From NCBI GenBank assembly GCA_030148805.1, contig JASBSS010000001.1:248001-312000 (forward strand): a stretch of 64,000 nucleotides of DNA. The letters are read 5' to 3'. This stretch comes from Thiogranum sp. (GTDB lineage: Bacteria > Pseudomonadota > Gammaproteobacteria > DSM-19610). The position numbers and the translations under genes are program-made. The notes under the pieces are model-generated. The model made no database searches. It was not told the DNA's origin and saw only the letters and a list, made by a program, of their open reading frames with translations. Of the stretch, positions 52,501 to 59,076 are shown piece by piece (the stretch's first letter is position 1; each line of letters opens with the position of its first letter).

Positions 52501-52992
52501 AGCGTTACCCACGATCAGGGTATCGCTGACCCGGTGCTCGGGCCTGGCCCCGGCGTAAGCTCGCCCACCTTCCACCCGAACGCTCCCACGGCCGGCGTCG
52601 CCAACGATTTCATTAATCGCCGTGAATACGTTAGTCGCCTGATCAAAAAGAGTCGAGAAACCGAAGCGGGAGGTCGAGTCGACAGACAAACTGTTCAGGC
52701 TGATCGAAAAGGGGTCTCCGGAAGAAAACGAATATTGCACATTAACACCGGAGGAGCTGCCCTGGTCGTGCAAAAAAACGTCATCGCCGTTCCGCGGCTG
52801 CAAGGTGGTGCTGGCGGCACCACCCGGCGTAGCGGTCCAGCAAGCAGTAGTCCAGTCGATATACTGAGAGCTACTGCAGTCGGCGTCCGACCAATAAATG
52901 TTGGTGGCTTGTACCGGAAACCAGGGAGCCAATAAGAGAACAGCCCCCGCACAGCCACACCGGTACTGTCGTTCTTTACGTTTATTATGCAT
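46570..52992 (-). CDS. Giant surface repeat protein with VPLPA/PEP-CTERM-type sorting signal
   Basis: Protein of 2140 residues with N-terminal signal (CAGAVLLLAPWFPVQA). It contains dozens of short beta-strand repeats of autotransporter type, e.g. LSISNGGTVS..., GNVSVDGAGSSWNLSGNLFV and similar VDGAGS units. A longer unit with LKIW-GGTLNLAGGTLTT, FDNAG-FNF-DGLL recurs five times, about every 0.9-1.05 kb (near 48.07, 49.02, 49.93, 50.67 and 51.71 kb). There is no autotransporter barrel. The C-terminus VPVPAAVWLFASGIIGLATV plus ARRRRGG is a VPLPA/PEP-CTERM-like signal, removed by an exosortase-type enzyme and anchored via the envelope. An adhesin or biofilm role is likely. It is the first gene of the TlpA-DUF4266-DUF3570-ApbE operon. 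Confidence 0.88.
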   Translation of the reverse strand: MHNKRKERQYRCGCAGAVLLLAPWFPVQATNIYWSDADCSSSQYIDWTTACWTATPGGAASTTLQPRNGDDVFLHDQGSSSGVNVQYSFSSGDPFSISLNSLSVDSTSRFGFSTLFDQATNVFTAINEIVGDAGRGSVRVEGGRAYAGARPEHRVSDTLIVGNAAGSEGSYSVRSGGSLSVGNFLTLGRQGTAQMVVVGDETANAVVNAGVADLGEDSGSRGELLVAGSGGGFVSKALIVGDAGTGLFEISYGASATVNGGVAVGARAGGNGDVRFSTGGGSFTSDGLDVGRGGTGTLSISEGTVSGGQVSIGVFTGGRGTVDVSSGGTLMGSYLSVGARGTGALSVADTGSVVINNSMFVGQQNGGSGQVTVGDGRLSAAQIYLGGDPLAAGGSGTLTVNPGANVASGSTLKIWSGGTLNLAGGTLTTSVFDNAGGFNFSDGLLQVIDGRFSTTGSTFSLNGAAAGDTPTLALDNSSAAIATVNVGQSSQGGLRLSNGATLSDTSGYIGRGSSAAGTATVDGAGSHWSNSSSLFVGSLGNGALTISNGGQVSNATGYVASGAAATGNVAVSGAGSRWDNSSTLYVGNGGSATVDLSDGAQMNSRSAFVGNQSTGVGNVTVDNAAWTNSGSLYLGYNGGASLQVRNGGVVTGLVGYLGRFAGSSGGLNVSGAGSRFAIDNTLYFGYEGDATASIDNGGSLDAGNVLLAFKPGATANVSLSGGSLNASGGLYLGGGSSAAGGAATLSVNDAAAVTAGTSLKIWNGGTLNLAGGSVTTRLFDNAGTFNFNDGLLQIVNGSYNTPDSRLIVDGAAAGDAPTLTLDNSTASPTGTAYVGFDRQANLNLRNGSVLNSTSGFVALGSGANGNVSVDGAGSSWNLSGNLFVGRSGNGTLNIGNGAAVSATDSTLGTLAGSAGTLALSGTGSSLNANNLVVGRGGFGKLTIDGGSLSTSNVDLGRDSGGWGELTVYSGALNSNAGLYIGGSATGAGGNGMVYLPGGSTTVGGLTKLYTDGRLIIDGGTLTTDSLDSTSGALEIYKGLLAVDSGNLNAGSIQLNPRAGGSLATLALRGATGRAANLTLYGLSDVDLSAGATLTTGSASIGQVATLVLPTRTVYLSADARVNVDGAGSSWESGNLSIGRRDTSPSASDTLTSGSLSITNGAAVTSGKVYLSNGNKTQAKVLVDNADWTTGDIQSGRYTGQVDVQVTNGGLVRSTNFAVGLKATTLSISGTASRWLNSGAWSLSNGGLNVTGGARLSSPTINLGGGSVASVDGGGSVFASDNAYVGGYVSGASGSASLAVSNGAEADIAQMLKIWDAGEVNLSGGNIRAQTVDNAGKLRLHNGNLFVTNGSFGSGGGTTSGGVFDTANSALVIAGLVRGNNPTLTLANTAATISGDLYAGTSGGVGRIVASSGSSLSSNLVNLGYDAGSIGTLSLSGPTTTATSSGWTVGDAGTGSLSASSGATVNADGDTAIGNAAGGRGLISLSGSGTRLATNGYDLYVGRAGNGELRIRSGAQATGNAAQIAALAGASGTVTVDGAGSAWNLDTRLDVGAGGSGSLSILNGGSVSNLYTNLAGVAGAQATLSLTGADSFLSNAFTNVGGDLFSAGGSASFNMSGGTANMRNGLKIYAGGTLNLAGGTLTTRAFDNSGQFNFGDGLMTVGSGGLISNTDLIIDGKDAAAAPSLVLNGGSAQVNGDLSVAKSRRGRLTANSGVDLSSVNGYIGDDPAAVSASTATDGSVTLNDGSRWSSNRLVVGGSGTGVLAINSRSSVTTSGATLGRVNGSGGSVSVAGVGSDFTVEGKLAVGLAGSGSLRLSNGAQATSFSTRLGGADGNGTGTVSVEGVGSNWSLGTLEINNGSLGASAGGQVDASAFSVARATNATAGVTVDGAGSALSATGSMVLGEGTGASATLGIDNGGAVTIGDSLRQGSGNAAVTLADGSLSVANETDVDSFVLSGGRLRTATLRTAGNQFDFTGGTLSADTVIGDLINQGGDLAPGNSPGATNLSGDYTQSAAGIFSVEIGGLQAGSEYDVLNVSGQASLAGLLKVDWFDSGSGPFSPAAGDSFDVLTANTLSGQFDTLDLALLAGGLQWQVNYLLDEFGSTDVLRLSVVSAVPVPAAVWLFASGIIGLATVARRRRGG
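48010..51765 (-). repeat. Five long internal repeats in the giant surface gene
   Basis: The conserved core (protein LKIW...GGTLNLAGG...TT...FDNAG) recurs near 51660-51760, 50615-50730, 49870-49985, 48965-49075 and 48015-48120. Spacing is about 0.75-1.05 kb. Copies 3 and 4 are the most diverged (LYTDGRLIIDGGTLTT, LKIWDAGEVNLSGGN). The regions between hold shorter VDGAGS-type units. They arose by internal duplication and could support length variation. Confidence 0.75.
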
Positions 52993-53311
52993 GTGCGCAC
53001 CTTGCCGAAGCTTCTTTATTTTTCATTTTCCCTGGCAACGCAACGCTTGTTGCATTCCGGCGGTTCCTCTTGACATCGCTGGCCGGATACACCTCTAAAC
53101 AGGGGCAAAAACTCCCCCTCCTCGTGATGACTGATGCTACACATCCCGCAAACCGGACGGTATTGAACTAAAGTACCAATTTGGCGGCGCCAACCCCTTT
53201 CCCGTGCGCTACAGGACTGTTAAGGTGGGATCCAAGGAATCGAGGACAGACCAGATGGTTTGTCGGGGCTGCACAATAACGAAGATTCCATCCGTATTTT
53301 TAATTGAAAAC
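52993..53311. other. Divergent promoter region, surface gene and TonB receptor
   Basis: No gene is supported. AAAGTACCAATTT at 53170-53182 recurs at 57649-57661 ahead of the decayed receptor copy, in a longer 22-bp near-match. It may be a promoter or operator of the receptor. GCAAC-N9-GTTGC (about 53037-53055) is a short inverted repeat. No strong ribosome site precedes the receptor. Confidence 0.4.
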
Positions 53312-55471
53312 ATGTCGCTCATGCTAAGACGGCTGACTGGTCTGTGGTTCCTGTTGTTGCTATCGCAGCCGTTACTGGCCGACACCCCGCGGCAGGAGGA
53401 TGCCTTCTCCTTGCCCACAATTATGATTTCGCCGCAATGGCGGGAGGCGCAGTTGCAGCGCGAACCGGCCACGGTTCAGTCGTTGAGCGGCGAACAATTG
53501 CAAGCAGCGGGCATCGCGCGCAGCCAAGGCTTGGTCGATGAAATACCCGGCCTGGTGTTCACATCCAGCGCGGGCGTGGGCGATCCTTACCTGCGCGGGG
53601 TGGGCGGCACAGTCTCCCCGGTGGGCGGCTCCAGCGTGGCGACTTTCGTCGACGGCGTGTATCTGACCCGTCCGGTGCAATCGCTACAGGATTACTACGA
53701 TCTCGAGCGCGTCGAGGTGATCAAAGGGCCGCAAGGTGTGCACCTGGGGCGCAATGTGGTCGGCGGCGCCATTCGGATTTTCACCCGCGACCCGGTACCC
53801 TACCGCGAAGGCCAGGCCGATCTATTGCTCGGCAGCTATAACCAACGACAGGCTAACGCCGCTTTCAATGCGCCGCTCAGCGCCCGGTCATCTTTTCGCC
53901 TTGCCGGCACAGTACGCCGACGTGACGGCTATTCCCGCAACGTTTTTCGCGGCGAGGATATAGACACCCAGGACTACTACGCCTGGCGCGCCAAGCTGCG
54001 CTACCGCCCCACGCCGGCGATGAACGTAGTGTTCACCGCCGAGCAGAGCAAACAAGACGACAGCCGCGATCTCGCCAAGGAGCCGAATCCCGCGGCGGGT
54101 GTCAACGGCGGCATCGCGCTGGGCGGCGTGGTACCGGGCAATCCACGCAAGGTCACCGCCAATGTCGATCAGCGCCAGAACATCAACAACCGACTCTACC
54201 ATGTACGCCTGAACGCGAACATGGGCGCCCTGAAGCTTGAGTCCTTAACCGCCTATCAAAAGATCAATCTCGACCTGGCGCTCGATCTGGATAGTACCAA
54301 TGTCGACTTTTCCTCGAATTTCCCGTCATCCTCCAGCAGCGCATTCAGTCAGGAAGTTCGCCTGGGCTCGCGCACCGACCAGCCGCTCACCTGGGTGACC
54401 GGGCTGTATTTTCTGCATCAGGACGCCGGCCAGCGCCTCGACGTGCGTTTTCCCCTGAGTGGCTTGCGCAACCAACCGGACAGCGACATCGAGAGCAACG
54501 GTTACGCGGTATTCGGTGGCGTGGCCTACCGCTTCGCCTCCGCCTGGCGGGCGCGCGCGGGTCTGCGCTACAGCTACGACGAACGCCGCATCGACTTGCT
54601 GCAGACCATCACCGATCCGTTGGGGCTGAGCGGCACACCCGGCACTTACACGCTGCCATTGCAGGCACAGGCGCATTGGGATGCCGTCACGCCTGAATTC
54701 GACCTCAGCTACCGTCGCGACGACGATACGCTCTACTACGCCCGCGTCGCCCAGGGCTTCAAACCGGGTGGCTACAATGCCTACGCCCTGCAGCCGGCCT
54801 ATGCCCCGGAATACCTCTGGGCCTACGAGGTAGGTAGCAAGCGCTACCTGCCCGCGCAGCGCCTGCGCTTAAACACGGCGCTGTTTTATTACCGTTACAA
54901 CGACATCCAGATATTGACGCTGCCCCCGGCAGCGCCCGCGGGCACGCTGCCGATTATCGACAATGCCGCCCGGGCGACAATTCGGGGCATCGATCTGCGC
55001 CTTCGCTACCGCCCGCGCCCGCGCCTGGGTGTCAGCCTCGGCCTAACGTTGCTCGATGCCCGTTTCAATCAATTCACCTCTATTGATCCCAATAATCCCA
55101 CCGAAGACGCCGACCGCGCCGGCGACCCCCTGCCCCAGGCGCCGAAGGTTTCCTTGCTCTTGGGCGGCGAATACCGCTGGTCGCCGGCAGGCGTCGGCGC
55201 CATCAAATTATCAGTCGACTACCGCTATCAATCCTCGGTCTATTTTAATCCGTATAAGGATCGTGCCGTGCGCCAGGAAGCCTATGGAGTATTCAACGCC
55301 AGTCTCGAGTATGAAAGCCGCAAGCATCGTTGGTATGTCCAGTTGTATGGCCACAACCTCGGTGACAAACGGTATGCGCAGAATATTATCCGTCTCGACC
55401 CCGTGGTGGGTACGGCGCGCTTTTGGGCTGAACCCCGCACCCTCGGCCTAAGGCTGGGATACCGACTCTAG
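53312..55471 (+). CDS. TonB-dependent outer-membrane receptor
   Basis: Receptor of 719 residues from ATG 53312, with signal peptide (LTGLWFLLLLSQPLLA). The plug domain includes LVDEIPGLVFTSSAGVGDPY, SVATFVDGVYLTRPVQSLQD, ERVEVIKGPQGVHLGRNVVG and GAIRIFTRDP. The barrel ends with RTLGLRLGYRL, with YARVAQGFKPGGYNAYAL near the middle. The relatives are receptors for siderophores or other iron, vitamin or carbohydrate ligands, and I cannot choose among them. The hybrid kinase starts 9 bp after its stop, an uncommon receptor-kinase pairing. A decayed copy of the pair is at 57649-58112. Confidence 0.93.
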   Translation: MSLMLRRLTGLWFLLLLSQPLLADTPRQEDAFSLPTIMISPQWREAQLQREPATVQSLSGEQLQAAGIARSQGLVDEIPGLVFTSSAGVGDPYLRGVGGTVSPVGGSSVATFVDGVYLTRPVQSLQDYYDLERVEVIKGPQGVHLGRNVVGGAIRIFTRDPVPYREGQADLLLGSYNQRQANAAFNAPLSARSSFRLAGTVRRRDGYSRNVFRGEDIDTQDYYAWRAKLRYRPTPAMNVVFTAEQSKQDDSRDLAKEPNPAAGVNGGIALGGVVPGNPRKVTANVDQRQNINNRLYHVRLNANMGALKLESLTAYQKINLDLALDLDSTNVDFSSNFPSSSSSAFSQEVRLGSRTDQPLTWVTGLYFLHQDAGQRLDVRFPLSGLRNQPDSDIESNGYAVFGGVAYRFASAWRARAGLRYSYDERRIDLLQTITDPLGLSGTPGTYTLPLQAQAHWDAVTPEFDLSYRRDDDTLYYARVAQGFKPGGYNAYALQPAYAPEYLWAYEVGSKRYLPAQRLRLNTALFYYRYNDIQILTLPPAAPAGTLPIIDNAARATIRGIDLRLRYRPRPRLGVSLGLTLLDARFNQFTSIDPNNPTEDADRAGDPLPQAPKVSLLLGGEYRWSPAGVGAIKLSVDYRYQSSVYFNPYKDRAVRQEAYGVFNASLEYESRKHRWYVQLYGHNLGDKRYAQNIIRLDPVVGTARFWAEPRTLGLRLGYRL

Positions 55472-55480
55472 GCGCGGATC

Positions 55481-57265
55481 ATGGACCAGACCTCCTCTAC
55501 GACAACCGTCCCGGAACTGAACGAAGAAGAACTCCAACAGCGCATCACTCACGATTCGCTGGAAGACTTATTCAGGAAAATTGCGGCGACCTCTTATTGG
55601 CAGGTGCTGCTCTTGCCGCTGATAATGGTGCTGATCATGTGGTCCAAGTTCGACGCAGGGCTGCTCATCGGCTGGGCCTTGTTAGTGTTGAGCAGCATCC
55701 TGCTGCGCCACCGGCTGGCTGTGACGTTTCTGCGGCGCAGGCCGCCGGTAGCCGAAGCGCCGCAGTGGGGGCGCTATTTGTCCTGGGTTTCACTCTATTC
55801 CGCCACGCTATGGGCGGCGGCCATTCTTTGTTTCTATGTACCCGATTCCGTGGAGCATCAGGTATTCGTCTTCACCCTGACGTTGACGCTGAGCATCGGC
55901 TCGCTCATCGCCGGCACCTTCTGGCTCCCCGCCTCTTACGTCTTCGCCGTGCCGGTTATGGGCGCCATGGGTGTGCAGCTCTTGTTGACCGGTCACCTTG
56001 CCTCTATCGCGCTGGCGTTCTTCTTGCTCAGCTACTTATTATTGGTGATCAAAATGGCGCGCAGCCTGCACAGCACGGTGCGCTCGGAGATCGTGCAGCG
56101 CCACAAGAGCGAAGCGCTGGCCGAGGCGCTGAACAAAAAAACCGAGGAGGCCCAGCAGGCGGTGCTGGCCAAGTCGCGTTTGCTGACCGGCGCCAGTCAT
56201 GACTTGCGCCAGCCCCTGCACACACTCTCGCTGTTCATGGATGTCCTTAAGGATGCAAAAGACGATGCCGAGCGCGCCTGCATAATTTCTCGCCTGGATT
56301 TATCTTTGCAGGCGCTGCAAAGACTGTTTGAAGCCCTGCTCGACGTCTCGCGGCTGGACGCAGGCGTTATAACCCCTGAAATGGAGCATTTTGACTTATC
56401 GGAGCTAATGAGAAAACTGGCTGAAGAGTTCCGCCCTGCCGCCGGCGAAAAACACCTTAAACTGAAATTGCACGCGACCTCCGCTGTCGTTCGTTCCGAT
56501 CCGCTACTAGTGGAACGCATCTTGCGCAATCTGATCGGCAACGCGATTCGCTATACGGAAAAAGGTGGTGTGCTATTGTCCGCTCGCAGGCGCGGTGGCG
56601 AGGTGCTGTTACAGGTGTGGGATACCGGCATCGGAATCCCTGTAGAGCACCAAGAGGAAGTTTTCGCAGAGTTTCTGCAATTGCACGGCGATCACCGCAA
56701 GCGTTCCGAAGGCCTGGGGCTGGGCCTGGCGTTGGTGCGGCGTTTATGCCTGTTGCTGGATCTTGCGCTTCAACTACGTTCTGAACCCGGAAAGGGCTCG
56801 GTTTTCAGCATCCGCTTACCGGTCGGGGATGTCTCGCGGATGTTCGATACGCGCATAGAACCGGCCATCCACGATCTGGATTTAACCGGCCGCGTCATGC
56901 TGGTCATCGATGACGATACCGAGAGTCTGGAGGCCACGCAAAAGCTGCTGGCAAAATGGGGCTGCCGGGTAATCGTTGCCGATACGGTCGAGGCCGCCGC
57001 GCGACAGGCGGCATCGCAGAATCTGATCCCTGAGCTTTTATTATGTGACCTGGGCCTGAGCGATGGAGTATCCGGTGTCGATGCAATCGACACCCTGCGA
57101 CACCGCTTTGGTGAGACCATACCCGGCCTGCTGATCACCGGAGAGACCGCGGCCGAGCCCCTGAACAGAGCCAAAGAGAGCGGTCATCACGTCTTACAAA
57201 AACCCATCCGTCCGGCGCTATTGCGCACTGTCATCAACCGGCTACTGTCGTATCCGCCTGGCTGA
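55481..57265 (+). CDS. Membrane hybrid sensor histidine kinase paired with TonB receptor
   Basis: Kinase of 594 residues. A 35-residue cytoplasmic N-terminus (PELNEEELQQRITHDSLEDL) is followed by about five to six membrane helices (residues 40-190), a coiled coil, HisKA with His240 in GASHDLRQPLHTLSL, HATPase (NLIGNAIRYTEKGG, DTGIGIP, LGLGLALVRRLC) and a C-terminal receiver (VMLVIDDDTES, LLLCDLGLSDGVSGVD, VLQKPIRPALL). It is a paralogue of the kinase at 41791. It has no DNA-binding part, so it must signal to another regulator; the LuxR-type protein at 41167 is one candidate. Confidence 0.92.
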   Translation: MDQTSSTTTVPELNEEELQQRITHDSLEDLFRKIAATSYWQVLLLPLIMVLIMWSKFDAGLLIGWALLVLSSILLRHRLAVTFLRRRPPVAEAPQWGRYLSWVSLYSATLWAAAILCFYVPDSVEHQVFVFTLTLTLSIGSLIAGTFWLPASYVFAVPVMGAMGVQLLLTGHLASIALAFFLLSYLLLVIKMARSLHSTVRSEIVQRHKSEALAEALNKKTEEAQQAVLAKSRLLTGASHDLRQPLHTLSLFMDVLKDAKDDAERACIISRLDLSLQALQRLFEALLDVSRLDAGVITPEMEHFDLSELMRKLAEEFRPAAGEKHLKLKLHATSAVVRSDPLLVERILRNLIGNAIRYTEKGGVLLSARRRGGEVLLQVWDTGIGIPVEHQEEVFAEFLQLHGDHRKRSEGLGLGLALVRRLCLLLDLALQLRSEPGKGSVFSIRLPVGDVSRMFDTRIEPAIHDLDLTGRVMLVIDDDTESLEATQKLLAKWGCRVIVADTVEAAARQAASQNLIPELLLCDLGLSDGVSGVDAIDTLRHRFGETIPGLLITGETAAEPLNRAKESGHHVLQKPIRPALLRTVINRLLSYPPG

Positions 57266-57355
57266 ACCTTGCCAGGCTACGCCACGGGGCGGCCGGTTCT
57301 GACCAGCTGAGCCCCACCCGCCGCCCGCTCCGGCGCGGACTGGGCTGCGCGAGGA

Positions 57356-57598
57356 CTATTTATTGCGCCGCGGCGGCCGCGCGGAGGCAAAGCCAATGCG
57401 CATCCATTCCTTGGCCCGGCGCAGGCTTTCGACACGCTCCGCCAAGGCCTTGTCATGACGGATAGCCGCCACAATGGCATCCCGCTGGATAGGGCCGAGT
57501 TCGTCGTCTATATAAGCGCTCAGCATCTCGTCGCCAAAGCTTCCATTCTCTATCGCATTCACGTTTTGCAGCGTCGCTCTTCGGCCATTTTTAACCAA
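57356..57598 (-). CDS. Short anti-sigma-factor-like protein
   Basis: Open frame of 80 residues. The segment GDEMLSAYIDDELGPIQRDA resembles the start of anti-sigma-factor cytoplasmic domains (ExxSAYxDGEL), and an Arg-rich tail follows. No transmembrane helix or sigma factor gene is adjacent. The frame starts at TTG 57598 and the true start is unclear. It lies between the intact receptor-kinase pair and its relic. It may be a real regulator or a remnant. Confidence 0.5.
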   Translation of the reverse strand: MVKNGRRATLQNVNAIENGSFGDEMLSAYIDDELGPIQRDAIVAAIRHDKALAERVESLRRAKEWMRIGFASARPPRRNK

Positions 57599-57648
57599 TT
57601 ACGGTGATCGTTAGGATAGGGCGAGACAGTACCCTCTACTATTAGACA

Positions 57649-58112
57649 AAAGTACCAATTTAACCGCTCGCCGCCCTATATCCGTGGCGAGTGGCACCCG
57701 CAATAGATCGATTAAGGTTTATTTCGGCGGTGTATTCAACGCCAGCCTCGATTATGAAAGTCGCGAACATCGCTGGTATGTACCGGCAACGACCGTTTTC
57801 CCCGAGCTAGGCGAAGAAGCTATCGATCATTGCATCACGCATGACTGGCGCAAGGACTTGTTCAGGAAAATCTCGGTATCGCCTCGCATCCGCAAAAGAC
57901 GGTGTTTGACGAATGTGACCAGCTGCACTTGCGCGGAGACGCATCGGGCGTTGATAATATCCGCTGGCGCCGTGCCCGCGCTGCTGATCGCCGGGGAAAC
58001 GGTCGCTGTGCAATTAGGCCGGGCAACGAGCAGCGGTCTGACCCTGTTGCAGAAACCGCTTCGCCCGACGCTACCGCGTAGCGCAGTCGGCCGGCTATTG
58101 AATCGTGGGGGT
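57649..58112 (+). pseudogene. Decayed partial copy of the TonB receptor-kinase pair
   Basis: A collapsed duplicate in four pieces. First, AAAGTACCAATTT at 57649-57661 matches the region upstream of the intact receptor. Second, VYF then GVFNASLDYESREHRWYV (57717-57782) matches the receptor near its end (GVFNASLEYESRKHRWYV). Third, PELGEEAIDHCITHDWRKDL then FRKI (57795-57875) matches the kinase N-terminus PELNEEELQQRITHDSLEDL. Fourth, after a large deletion, CDQLHLRGDASGVDNIR (about 57914-57964, another frame) and PALLIAGETVAVQLGRATSS then LQKPLRPTLPRSAVGRLLN (about 57972-58103) match the kinase receiver end. Frameshifts and internal deletions make it non-functional as either protein. Confidence 0.85.
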
Positions 58113-58218
58113 TGTCCCCTTCGCCGGCGCAGACAACCGGCTTGGGGGAATAGAACCCCGTGCAGCTGCATCCAATCCATATAGCAAACCACGATCATGA
58201 CTCCAAAAAATTCCGCCC

Positions 58219-59076
58219 GTGCGTTCTAAGCCAATAAATGCCTTAGTTTTATTTTTTCTTCTCTCTACCATTTCGGGCGCCGTGGACGCCACCCAGGAGC
58301 CGGGCGCGGGGCCCGAGCGTCTGGTATTCGGCTTTCTGCCCATCCTCAGCAGCGAACGTCTGGTCGAGCGCTTTCTGCCGTTGGTGCAATACCTTTCGAC
58401 CCGGGGCGGGATGGATATCCGCATGGAGACGGCCGCGGATTTCGCGACCTTCATCCGGCGCACCCAGGAGCGCCGCCGTTATGACATCCTGTTCACCGCG
58501 CCGCATCTTTTCTATCTGGCGCAGCAGCGGGGTTACCGCGCCCTGGCACGGGTCGATCTGGCGGCGATGCGCGCGGTCATCGTGGTGCCACGAGACAGTC
58601 CCATCCAGTCGTTGCCGCAGTTGCGCGGACATTCCGTGGCCACGACCGGTCCGCTGGCCCTCTCCACACTGCTGATCCGGGAACGACTGGCGCCGGCGGG
58701 ACTGAACGGCGAGGGCGAGTTGCATTGGGTCCCCACGCCGAGTCACATCGCGGCGCTGCTTTCGGCCTACCGCGGCAAGACCGATGCGGCCGCGGTGATG
58801 CAGCCGGTATTTCGGCGGGTGAAGCCCGAGATCCGGCACGATATGCGCATCATCGCCAGCAGTGCCGGGGTGCCGCACATTCCGCTGGCGGTGGCGCCCT
58901 GGGTGGACCCCATCATCGCCCGACGCTTGCGCGAGATCCTGTTACAGATGCGCGGCGACGACGAAGGGCGTCGGGTTCTCACCCACCTGGACTGGCCAAG
59001 GTTCGTGCCCGTCCAGGCCCATGAATACGATCGGCTTCGCTCGCTGGCCGAACAGATCGATACGCCCTCCCCATGA
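58219..59076 (+). CDS. PhnD-like periplasmic binding protein
   Basis: Protein of 285 residues with signal peptide (INALVLFFLLSTISGAVDA) and a type-2 binding fold of the phosphate/phosphonate (PhnD-like) group: LVFGFLPILSSERLVERFLP, YDILFTAPHLFYLAQQRGY, ARVDLAAMRAVIVVPRDSPI, LPQLRGHSVATTGPLALSTL. There is no transporter partner. It overlaps the sensor kinase by 4 bp, so it is probably the ligand-binding part of a three-component system. The true ligand is unknown. Start GTG 58219. Confidence 0.88.
   Translation: MRSKPINALVLFFLLSTISGAVDATQEPGAGPERLVFGFLPILSSERLVERFLPLVQYLSTRGGMDIRMETAADFATFIRRTQERRRYDILFTAPHLFYLAQQRGYRALARVDLAAMRAVIVVPRDSPIQSLPQLRGHSVATTGPLALSTLLIRERLAPAGLNGEGELHWVPTPSHIAALLSAYRGKTDAAAVMQPVFRRVKPEIRHDMRIIASSAGVPHIPLAVAPWVDPIIARRLREILLQMRGDDEGRRVLTHLDWPRFVPVQAHEYDRLRSLAEQIDTPSP

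Noticed and set aside
46570-52992. Classical type V autotransporter
   Set aside because: The C-terminus has no beta-barrel; it ends in a VPxPAAVWLF hydrophobic helix plus Arg cluster.
57684-58184. A new 166-residue gene
   Set aside because: Its pieces match the neighbouring receptor and kinase with frameshifts, so it is a relic.
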